Below, piece by piece: positions 54,923 to 61,973 of a stretch of 64,000 nt of DNA. A model generated the notes under the pieces. The model was not told the origin of the DNA, ran no database searches, and worked only from the letters and a program-made list of their open reading frames with translations. The stretch lies in contig NZ_JADMLH010000003.1 of assembly GCF_016464385.1 (NCBI RefSeq), forward strand, positions 62,001 to 126,000, read 5' to 3'. Position 1 is the first letter of the stretch, and each line of letters starts with the position of its first letter. A program made the translations under genes and the position numbers. This DNA comes from Nucisporomicrobium flavum (GTDB lineage: Bacteria; Actinomycetota; Actinomycetes; Mycobacteriales; Micromonosporaceae).

Positions 54923-55906
54923 ATGAGAATCGTCGTGACCGGGGGAGCCGGTTTCATCGGTTCGAACTTCGTTCGGTCTGCGCTGGGAGGCGAGCTCAGC
55001 GGGTTGCGTGACGCGCAATTCACGGTCCTCGACAAGCTGACCTACTGCGGCCGGGTCAAGAACATCGCGTCGATGCTCGGCGACGCGCGGCTGTCGTTCG
55101 TGCGAGGCGACATCTGCGACGCCGACCTGATCGATCGTCTGATGGCGGATCATGACGCCGTCGTGCATTTCGCAGCCGAGACTCATGTGGACCGTTCGGT
55201 CGCAGACGGAGACGCGTTCGTCCGCACGAATGTCCTGGGCACCCAGACGCTGCTGGCCGCGGCCGTCCGGCACGGCATCCGTCGCTTCGTGCACGTGTCG
55301 ACGGACGAGGTGTACGGCTCGATCGACCGTGGGTCCTGGCGTGAGGACCAGGTCCTGGACCCGAGCTCGCCCTATTCGGCCGCGAAAGCCGGCTCCGACC
55401 TGCTCGCCCTCGCCTATCACCGGACGCACGGACTGCCCGTCGTGGTGACCCGGTGCTCCAACAACTACGGCCCCTACCAGTTTCCGGAGAAGGTCATTCC
55501 CCTGTTCGTGCTGCGCCTGCTCGCCAGGCAGACCGTTCCGGTCTACGGCACCGGCCAGAACGTGCGCGACTGGCTGCACGTCAGTGATCACTGCCGGGGG
55601 GTTGCGCTGGCGTTGCTGGGCGGGCGTCCGGGCGAGGTCTATCACATCGGCGGCGGACTCGAGCTGACCAATCTGGAGCTCACCGCCCGCATCGTCAAGG
55701 CCTGTGACGCCTCGTGGGACCAGGTCGTCTATGTCGAGGACCGGCCGGGGCACGATCGTCGGTACTCGCTCGACCACAGCAAGATCACGGAAGAACTCGG
55801 CTATCGCCCCCTGGTGGACTTCGAGCGCGGGCTCGCGGCGACGGTCGAGTGGTACCGGACCCACCAGGGCTGGTGGGAGTCGGACCAGGCCGCCTCGCCG
55901 AGCTGA
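54923..55906 (+). CDS. rmlB: dTDP-glucose 4,6-dehydratase
   Basis: A 327-residue extended SDR that makes dTDP-4-keto-6-deoxyglucose, the branch point of all sugars in this cluster. NAD loop TGGAGFIGSNF, the early VLDKLTYCG, HFAAETHVDRS, the catalytic STDEVYG (Asp/Glu pair), and Y-S-A-A-K as Tyr/Lys; late NNYGPYQFPEKVIPLF is diagnostic. ATG 54923; no obvious SARP repeat lies upstream. Its partner rmlA is at 60880-61821 on the other strand. Confidence 0.96.
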   Translation: MRIVVTGGAGFIGSNFVRSALGGELSGLRDAQFTVLDKLTYCGRVKNIASMLGDARLSFVRGDICDADLIDRLMADHDAVVHFAAETHVDRSVADGDAFVRTNVLGTQTLLAAAVRHGIRRFVHVSTDEVYGSIDRGSWREDQVLDPSSPYSAAKAGSDLLALAYHRTHGLPVVVTRCSNNYGPYQFPEKVIPLFVLRLLARQTVPVYGTGQNVRDWLHVSDHCRGVALALLGGRPGEVYHIGGGLELTNLELTARIVKACDASWDQVVYVEDRPGHDRRYSLDHSKITEELGYRPLVDFERGLAATVEWYRTHQGWWESDQAASPS

Positions 55907-55969
55907 GCTTCCTGTCCACGGCGATTCCACCGACCCGTGCCGCCCGCGACTCGGGGCGCCGCGGGGTGT

Positions 55970-56404
55970 TCAGCCCAGGTAGGTCCGGGCCAGGGCGGAT
56001 CGGAGATCCCGCAGGTCACGCGCGAGCGCCCGACGCTGGATCAGGCGCAGGATCGGCCACAGGATGAAGTTGCGCAGTCGCAGGTCGATGACGTGATGGA
56101 TCCAGGTGCCATCGGGTGCGGCCGCGACCACAAAGGTGAGTTCGGCCGACCTGAACATCGACGATTCGAGAAGGTTGAACGCGAGCTCCCGGCCAGGGTC
56201 GAATCGGGTGACTTCGAACCGCTGACGATTGCCGGACGGCGCGACGGTCGTGGCTGTCCAGCCCACGCCCACGGGCCCGTCGGAGTCCGGGATGACCTCC
56301 GCCACGCTCCGGTCCCACAGAGGTGAGGTCTGGACCGGCGAGGCGAGAAAGCTCCAGGTCTGGTCGAGGGTTACCGGGGTGAGGATCGAGGACTCGAGTC
56401 GCAC
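55970..56404 (-). CDS. SRPBCC-domain protein (polyketide cyclase/START-like)
   Basis: A 144-residue single helix-grip protein: TLDQTWSFLASPVQTSPLWDRSV at the N-terminus, and the closing amphipathic helix LRLIQRRALARDLRDLRSAL. Unlike the didomain aromatase it has one pocket. It may be a late cyclase, a binding protein or a general stress-type member. GTG 56404 has GGAGGT upstream. It runs divergently from the membrane protein/multicopper oxidase pair, and the TetR-type operator lies between them, so it may share the control. Confidence 0.78.
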   Translation of the reverse strand: MRLESSILTPVTLDQTWSFLASPVQTSPLWDRSVAEVIPDSDGPVGVGWTATTVAPSGNRQRFEVTRFDPGRELAFNLLESSMFRSAELTFVVAAAPDGTWIHHVIDLRLRNFILWPILRLIQRRALARDLRDLRSALARTYLG

Positions 56405-56425
56405 GGGTGGACCTCCAAGCCGAAA

Positions 56426-56459
56426 TTGTCCTATTCTACGACGTAGAGTACAGCGTCGA
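56426..56459 (+). promoter_or_regulatory. Promoter with TetR-type operator before the membrane protein/multicopper oxidase genes
   Basis: TTGTCC (56426-56431) and TACAGC (56449-56454) stand 17 bp apart, and the palindrome TCTACGACGTAGA (56435-56447) fills the spacer just as at the MMPL promoter. A partial second copy, AGTACAGCGTCGA, lies at 56447-56459. Confidence 0.72.
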
Positions 56460-56483
56460 GGTATCCATAGAGGAAGAGGGCCC

Positions 56484-56933
56484 ATGTCACCCGATCCGCA
56501 GACTGCGCGCGCCGTGCGACCGGCCCGCTGGTTTCATCTGCCGTTTCGTCTGCTGAGCAGCCTGGTGGCCGTGCTCTACGCGCTGCAGGCTGTCTTCGCC
56601 GGACAAATCATGGCCGGAACCTTCGGCTCGCTTCTGGTGCACCAGAACACTGCGGCTTTCACCGACATGGTTCTCGTCGTGACCATTCTGGCGGCGGTGC
56701 TGCAGCGCTGGCCGGGTCGTGGTCCGCTCTGGCCGGTCGCGGCGGTCCCCGCTCTGCTGGGCCTCTCGGCCCTGCAGAACTATCTCGGATTCTCGCGTCT
56801 CATGACCTTTCACGTGCCACTCGGAGTGCTCATCATCGTTCTGTCGTTCCTGCTTGCCCGCCGGGCCTGGCTCCTCCCCGGCGCTGGTCAGGCCACACCG
56901 AGCGCCGAGCGCGAGGTGAGCGGAGTTGCCTGA
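56484..56933 (+). CDS. Small integral membrane protein, four helices
   Basis: A 149-residue protein with four predicted membrane helices (~25-45, ~60-80, ~88-105, ~110-132) and two His residues in helix-adjacent positions, HQNTA and TFHVPLG, which could bind haem or metal. I do not recognise a family with certainty; DUF6220/DoxX-like small membrane proteins are possible. ATG with GAGGAAGAGGG upstream. The multicopper oxidase GTG overlaps its end by 8 bp, so it may anchor or supply electrons or metal to that exported enzyme. Confidence 0.8.
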   Translation: MSPDPQTARAVRPARWFHLPFRLLSSLVAVLYALQAVFAGQIMAGTFGSLLVHQNTAAFTDMVLVVTILAAVLQRWPGRGPLWPVAAVPALLGLSALQNYLGFSRLMTFHVPLGVLIIVLSFLLARRAWLLPGAGQATPSAEREVSGVA

Positions 56934-58482
56934 GCTGACACGGCGCAGCCTGCTCGCCTCGCTGGGAATCTCGGCCGTGGGTGCGGCCCTCGGTGTTCCG
57001 CTTCTGGCCGGCGCCCGGGGATCGTCGTCCACCGGCGCGTTGCTGCGCAGCCAGCTGCGGCTGCCGGATCCGTTCCAGCGCGCGCTCCCGCGGCCGCCGG
57101 AGCTGGACCCGGTGCGATCGGACGGTGCCACCGACTACTTCGAGATCACCCAGAAGGAATCCGTCGCCGAGTTGCTGCCGGGAGTCCGCACCGCGATCTG
57201 GGGCTACAACGGGATCTTCCCGGGGCCGACGCTGGTCTCGCGGCGGGGGCGCCGCGCGGTGGTCAACCACCGCAACACCCTGCCGGTCCCGGTCGTGGTG
57301 CATCTGCACGGCGGCCGCACCCCGCCGGAGCACGACGGCTATCCGACCGACCTTCTGCTGCCGGTCGGCGGGGCGGCGACCAACGGGCATCACGTCGGCA
57401 GCCATAACGTCACCGTGGGCGAGCGGGATTACCACTATCCGATGGAGCAGCGCGCGGCGACGCTCTGGTATCACGACCATCGCATGGACTTCACCGCGCC
57501 GGCCGTGTGGCGTGGTCTCGCCGGTTTCCATCTGATCCGTGACGACGAGGAGGATCGGCTCCCGCTGCCGCGGGGCGACCGGGAGATCCCGTTACTGATC
57601 GCGGATCGGTCCTTCGCCGCCGACGGCTCCCTGCGCTATCCGAGCATCGACTCGTCGCTGACCGGAGCGCCGGGGGTCAACGATCCGTATCGGGGCGGGG
57701 TGCTGGGCGACGTGATGCTGGTGAACGGCGTCGCCTGGCCGCGGGCAGAAGTGGACGGCGCCCGCTACCGCCTCCGGCTGCTCAATGGCTGCAACGCGCG
57801 ACGGTTGCGGCTCAAGCTGGATCCCGCGCCGAAGGACGGGTCCGGCCTGACGCAGATCGGATCCGACCTCGGACTGCTCGAGCGGCCGATCCGGCACGAG
57901 GCGATCGAGCTCGCCTCGGCCGAGCGGTACGACGTGATCGTGGACTTCGGACAGTACGACCCCGGTACGGACGTGACGCTGGTCAACGACTTCGGTGCCG
58001 GGCGGACGGTCGACGTCATGCGGTTCCGGGTGGGCGGCTCGGCGCGCGACGACAGCCGGGTGCCGGACACCTTGTCGCAGGTTCCGATCCTGCAGAGGGC
58101 GGATGCCACGGTCACCCGGGATCTGGTGTTCCGGTCCGAGGAGATCGAGGGCATGACCGGCTGGACCATCAACGGCGAGCCGTTCTCGCCCGACCACATC
58201 CACGCGCGACCCCGGCTCGGCCAGACGGAGCGGTGGCGCCTGGCCTCCGACTTCCACCACCCGATCCATGTGCACCTCGCGCCGTTCCAGGTGCTGTCCC
58301 GCGGCACCGGTGGCCCCAGCGCCTGGGATCACGGATGGAAGGACACTGTGGACATCCGGCCGTTCGAGCACGTCGAAATCCTCATCCGGTTCGAGGGATA
58401 CGCCGGCAAGTACGTCTTCCACTGCCACAACCTCGAACATGAGGACATGATGATGATGGGCAACTTCGAGACCCTGGCCTGA
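56926..58482 (+). CDS. Tat-exported multicopper oxidase (phenol oxidase/CotA-like)
   Basis: A 518-residue three-domain copper oxidase. The N-terminus (LTRRSLLASLGISAVGAAL) is a twin-Arg signal. Copper ligands are seen in HLHGG (~127), WYHDH (~184), HHPIHVHL (~445) and HCHNLEHEDMMMM near the C-terminus, so the T1 and trinuclear sites are complete. Such enzymes oxidise phenols to radicals and can couple or cyclise aromatic metabolites (compare phenoxazinone synthase). A TTA Leu codon occurs at 57592-57594. Being outside the cytoplasmic membrane and behind the operator shared with the exporters, it may act on exported product. Confidence 0.92.
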   Translation: MPELTRRSLLASLGISAVGAALGVPLLAGARGSSSTGALLRSQLRLPDPFQRALPRPPELDPVRSDGATDYFEITQKESVAELLPGVRTAIWGYNGIFPGPTLVSRRGRRAVVNHRNTLPVPVVVHLHGGRTPPEHDGYPTDLLLPVGGAATNGHHVGSHNVTVGERDYHYPMEQRAATLWYHDHRMDFTAPAVWRGLAGFHLIRDDEEDRLPLPRGDREIPLLIADRSFAADGSLRYPSIDSSLTGAPGVNDPYRGGVLGDVMLVNGVAWPRAEVDGARYRLRLLNGCNARRLRLKLDPAPKDGSGLTQIGSDLGLLERPIRHEAIELASAERYDVIVDFGQYDPGTDVTLVNDFGAGRTVDVMRFRVGGSARDDSRVPDTLSQVPILQRADATVTRDLVFRSEEIEGMTGWTINGEPFSPDHIHARPRLGQTERWRLASDFHHPIHVHLAPFQVLSRGTGGPSAWDHGWKDTVDIRPFEHVEILIRFEGYAGKYVFHCHNLEHEDMMMMGNFETLA

Positions 58483-58496
58483 GGCTCGGTGCCGGG

Positions 58497-58536
58497 TCGC
58501 TCGGCAGTCAAGTCGTTGTCGAGGGCGGTTCGAACG
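58497..58536 (+). promoter_or_regulatory. Putative SARP box before metK
   Basis: Four heptamers in perfect 11-bp phase: TCGCTCG (58497), TCAAGTC (58508), TCGAGGG (58519) and TCGAACG (58530). CAACGT, with A and T at -10 positions 2 and 6, starts 8 bp after the last. The metK start lies 100 bp downstream. Confidence 0.58.
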
Positions 58537-58636
58537 CCGCAGGGCAACGTAGTCGCCGAGCCTGCGCCGCAGGCCGGAGACATCGGATGCCGCCAGCGAC
58601 AAGAACGCCGGTGGTTGACGGACGAGAGGACCACGC

Positions 58637-59827
58637 ATGGCGTTCCGCCTATTCACCTCCGAGTCGGTCACGGAAGGGCACCCGGACAAGATCGCTGACC
58701 AGATCAGTGACGGCATTCTCGACGCCCTGCTCGCGCAGGACCCGCGCAGCCGCGTGGCGGTGGAAACGCTGATCACCACCGGGCAGGTGCACGTGGCCGG
58801 CGAAGTCACCACGAAGGCGTACGCCGACATTCCCAGCATTGTGCGGGACACGATCCTGCGGATCGGCTACGACTCGTCCAAGAAGGGCTTCGACGGCGCG
58901 TCCTGCGGCGTGAGCCTGTCCATCGGTGCTCAGTCGCCCGACATCGCCCAGGGCGTGGACAGCGCGATCGAGCTCCGCGAAGGCGAGTCGGAGCACGTGC
59001 TCGACTCGCAGGGCGCCGGCGACCAGGGCATGATGTTCGGCTTCGCCTGCTCGGAGACGCCCGAGCTGATGCCGTTGCCGATCGCCCTGGCGCACCGGCT
59101 GGCCCTGCGTCTGTCCGCCGCCCGCCGGGACAAGGTGATTCCCTATCTGCGTCCGGACGGCAAGACCCAGGTCACCATCGAATACGACGGGTTGCGCCCG
59201 GTCCGGCTGGACACGGTGGTCGTCTCGTCGCAGCACGCGGCCGACATCTCGCTGGAGTCGCTGCTGACGCCCGACATCCGCGAGCACGTGATTGCGCCGG
59301 AGCTCGAGGGCCTGGACATCGACACCGAGGGCTACCGGCTGCTGGTCAACCCGACCGGGCGGTTCGAGGTCGGCGGCCCGATGGGCGACGCGGGCCTGAC
59401 CGGACGGAAGATCATCGTGGACACGTACGGCGGTTACGCGCGGCACGGCGGTGGGGCGTTCTCCGGCAAAGACCCGTCCAAGGTGGATCGCTCGGCGGCG
59501 TACGCGATGCGCTGGGTGGCCAAGAACGTGGTGGCGGCCGGCCTCGCCGAGCGGTGCGAGGCCCAGGTCGCGTACGCGATCGGCAAGGCGTACCCGGTCT
59601 CGCTGTTCGTCGAGACCTTCGGCACGGAGAATGTTCCGGTCGAGCGGATCGAGAAGGCCGTCAACGAGGTCTTCGACCTGCGTCCCGCTGCGATCATCCG
59701 CGACCTCGACCTGCTCCGGCCGATCTACCAGCAGACCGCCGCCTACGGTCACTTCGGCCGGGAGCTGCCGGAGCTGCTCTGGGAGAACACCGATCGGGCG
59801 CAAGATCTCAAGAACGCCGCCGGATGA
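58637..59827 (+). CDS. metK: S-adenosylmethionine synthetase
   Basis: A 396-residue MAT enzyme that makes SAM from methionine and ATP. Family motifs: [19 protein letters not shown] at the N-terminus, [13 protein letters not shown], and the P-loop-like [16 protein letters not shown]. Complete and normal in length. A SAM synthetase inside a cluster with five or more methyltransferases and a radical SAM enzyme is most simply a dedicated supply gene, probably a second copy besides a housekeeping metK (inference). ATG 58637; its TGA overlaps the next ATG. Confidence 0.97.
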   Translation: MAFRLFTSESVTEGHPDKIADQISDGILDALLAQDPRSRVAVETLITTGQVHVAGEVTTKAYADIPSIVRDTILRIGYDSSKKGFDGASCGVSLSIGAQSPDIAQGVDSAIELREGESEHVLDSQGAGDQGMMFGFACSETPELMPLPIALAHRLALRLSAARRDKVIPYLRPDGKTQVTIEYDGLRPVRLDTVVVSSQHAADISLESLLTPDIREHVIAPELEGLDIDTEGYRLLVNPTGRFEVGGPMGDAGLTGRKIIVDTYGGYARHGGGAFSGKDPSKVDRSAAYAMRWVAKNVVAAGLAERCEAQVAYAIGKAYPVSLFVETFGTENVPVERIEKAVNEVFDLRPAAIIRDLDLLRPIYQQTAAYGHFGRELPELLWENTDRAQDLKNAAG

Positions 59828-60837
59828 GCCTGGACCGGGTCGCGGTCACCGGATCGATCGCCACCGACCATCTGATGCGTTTTCCCGGCCGGTTCGCGGA
59901 GCAGTTCCTCGCCGGCATGCTGGACAAGGTCTCGTTGTCGTTCCTGGTGGACGACCTCACCATCCGCCAGGGTGGGGTGGCGGCCAATATCGCCTTCGGC
60001 TTGGCGTCCCTGGGCCTGCGCCCGATTCTGGTGGGCTCGGTCGGCGCCGACTACGCGGCACGCCGCGCCGAGTTGGAGCGCCTCGGTGTCGACTGCCGGC
60101 TGAGGGTGAGCGACGAGCAGCTCACGGCTCGTTTCGTGTGCACCACCGACGCCGACCAATGCCAGATCGCGTCGTTCTCTCCGGGCGCCATGCGGGAGGC
60201 GTCACGGATCAACCTGCTCGAGGTGCTCGGTCCCGAGCCGCCCGATCTGGTGCTGATCGGTGCGGACGATCCCGCCGCGATGCAGGCGCACGCGGCGGCG
60301 TGCCGCCGCGCGGGCTGGCGCTTCGTGGCTGACCCGTCGCAGCAGATCGCCCTGATGTCGGGCGCGGAGCTGCTCAGCTTCATCCGCGGAGCCGACCTGC
60401 TGATGACGAACGAATACGAACTCGAACTGCTGTGCGCGAAGATCGGTCTCGGGGCCGGTGAGCTCCGGACACTCGTCGGTGCCCGGATCACCACCCTGGG
60501 AGCGAACGGTGTCCAGATCGAGGGACCGGGCATCGGCCTGGTGACTGTGCCGGCGGCCCGCGTCGATCGGCACGTGGATCCCACCGGGCTGGGCGACGCG
60601 TTCCGGGCGGGCATGGTCGCCATGATGGCCCGGGGTCTGCCGATGGACCAGGCGGCGGCGGTCGGTTGCCAGCTCGCGGCGTGCGTCCTGGAGTCGTCCG
60701 GGGGCCAGGACTACGACATCGACCCCGCTGCCTTCACAGCCCGGCTGGAACTCTCCTACGGCCAGGATCTCGCCGGCCGGGTGCGCAGCGGCCTGTCCTG
60801 GCCTGCGGCGACACTCGATGACCTACGGACGACGTAA
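59824..60837 (+). CDS. PfkB-family carbohydrate kinase, probable adenosine kinase
   Basis: A 337-residue ribokinase-fold enzyme. The N-terminal [17 protein letters not shown] and [18 protein letters not shown] resemble bacterial adenosine kinases. The C-terminal anion hole and catalytic Asp are in [16 protein letters not shown] 59824 overlaps the metK stop (ATGA). Removing adenosine, the end product of S-adenosylhomocysteine breakdown, would keep methylation running. SAH hydrolase itself is not in the window. Confidence 0.9.
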   Translation: MSLDRVAVTGSIATDHLMRFPGRFAEQFLAGMLDKVSLSFLVDDLTIRQGGVAANIAFGLASLGLRPILVGSVGADYAARRAELERLGVDCRLRVSDEQLTARFVCTTDADQCQIASFSPGAMREASRINLLEVLGPEPPDLVLIGADDPAAMQAHAAACRRAGWRFVADPSQQIALMSGAELLSFIRGADLLMTNEYELELLCAKIGLGAGELRTLVGARITTLGANGVQIEGPGIGLVTVPAARVDRHVDPTGLGDAFRAGMVAMMARGLPMDQAAAVGCQLAACVLESSGGQDYDIDPAAFTARLELSYGQDLAGRVRSGLSWPAATLDDLRTT

Positions 60838-60840
60838 GGC

Positions 60841-60873
60841 GGCGGGTCGTACGGGGGCTCCCTACGACCCGCC
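60841..60873. terminator. Bidirectional hairpin between the kinase and rmlA
   Basis: An 11-bp inverted repeat (GGCGGGTCGTA and its complement) encloses an 11-nt loop that can pair further (GGG/CCC). It lies in the 42-bp gap between the convergent kinase and rmlA genes. Confidence 0.72.
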
Positions 60874-60879
60874 ACCTGC

Positions 60880-61821
60880 TCAGTGGTCGATGTCGGCCCG
60901 CTGGCCGGTAAGCACCCGAACGTCACCCCGGTGGGCGGGCGTCCACTCGAGCAGGTTGCGCAGATAGATGCCGTATCCGCTCGGGACGAGCGGGTCTGCC
61001 AGAGCGGCAAGCTGCTGGTCGTCGATGAGCCCGGCGCGCCAGGCGGCCTCCTCGAGACAGCCGATCTTGAGGCCCTGCCGTTCCTCCATCACCCGGACAT
61101 ATTCCGACGCCTGCACCATGGAGGTGAATGTCCCGGTGTCCAGCCAGGCGGTGCCGCGGTCCAGTACGGTCACGGTGAGCTCGCCGGCGGCCAGATAGGC
61201 CGCGTTCACCGCGGTGATCTCCAGTTCGCCGCGGTCGCTCGGTTTGAGGTCACGGACGATGTCGACGACCTTGTGGTCATAGAAGTAGAGTCCCGGCACC
61301 GCGTACCGTGACCGGGGGGCGGCCGGCTTCTCCTCGATGGAGATCACCCGGCCCGTGGCGTCGAACTCGACGACGCCGTAGGCCTCCGGATTGCCCACCG
61401 GATAGGCGAACAGGTGTGCCCCGTCGCGGCCCCGGTGCCGCGAGAGCTGTCGCCCGAGTCCGACACCGTGGAAGATGTTGTCCCCGAGGATCAGCGCGAC
61501 CGGCGAGTCGTCGATGAACGTCTCGCCGAGCAGCAACGCCTCGGCGATGCCGGCCGGGGTGGGCTGGCTCGCGTAGTCGAGCCGCAGGCCGAACCGTGAG
61601 CCGTCACCGAGCAGCCGTTCGAACTGCTGCCGGTCCCGCGGAGTCGTGATGATCAGTATCTCCCGCACGCCTGCCATGACGAGCGTGGACAGCGGGTAGT
61701 AGATCATGGGCTTGTCGAAGATCGGCATCAGTTGCTTGGACACGGCCGTCGTCACCGGCCAGAGCCGGCTTCCCGTGCCACCGGCCAGGACGATGCCCTT
61801 TACGCCGTTACGGGTCTGCAT
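60880..61821 (-). CDS. rmlA: Glucose-1-phosphate thymidylyltransferase
   Basis: A 313-residue nucleotidyltransferase that makes dTDP-glucose, first step of the sugar pathway. The signature [37 protein letters not shown] is that of RmlA, with the metal Asp in [10 protein letters not shown] and the late [17 protein letters not shown] 61821 has no clear RBS; an in-frame ATG at 61905 would add 28 residues unlike RmlA. It is separated from rmlB by five genes, so the two basic sugar genes are not an operon here. Confidence 0.95.
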   Translation of the reverse strand: MQTRNGVKGIVLAGGTGSRLWPVTTAVSKQLMPIFDKPMIYYPLSTLVMAGVREILIITTPRDRQQFERLLGDGSRFGLRLDYASQPTPAGIAEALLLGETFIDDSPVALILGDNIFHGVGLGRQLSRHRGRDGAHLFAYPVGNPEAYGVVEFDATGRVISIEEKPAAPRSRYAVPGLYFYDHKVVDIVRDLKPSDRGELEITAVNAAYLAAGELTVTVLDRGTAWLDTGTFTSMVQASEYVRVMEERQGLKIGCLEEAAWRAGLIDDQQLAALADPLVPSGYGIYLRNLLEWTPAHRGDVRVLTGQRADIDH

Positions 61822-61844
61822 GATGGCACGATCGCGCGGCCTGG

Positions 61845-61885
61845 TCGCAGGCTGATCGAGCCGCTGTCCAGGTGGGAGTCGGGCG
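61845..61885 (+). promoter_or_regulatory. Putative SARP box between rmlA and the carboxylase gene
   Basis: TCGCAGG (61845), TCGAGCC (61856) and TCCAGGT (61867) are 11 bp apart; TCGGGCG (61879) is one base out of phase. A CTTTAG-like -10 lies about 10 bp after the last. It could activate the rightward carboxylase gene, the leftward rmlA, or both. Confidence 0.45.
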
Positions 61886-61973
61886 ACGAGCTTTCCTTTA
61901 GCCAAACTCAGCCGCCCCCTGGTCGGATGAGAAACCCAGCGGGCGTGGTGGCTTGAGGAAGAGGGGGCGGCCG

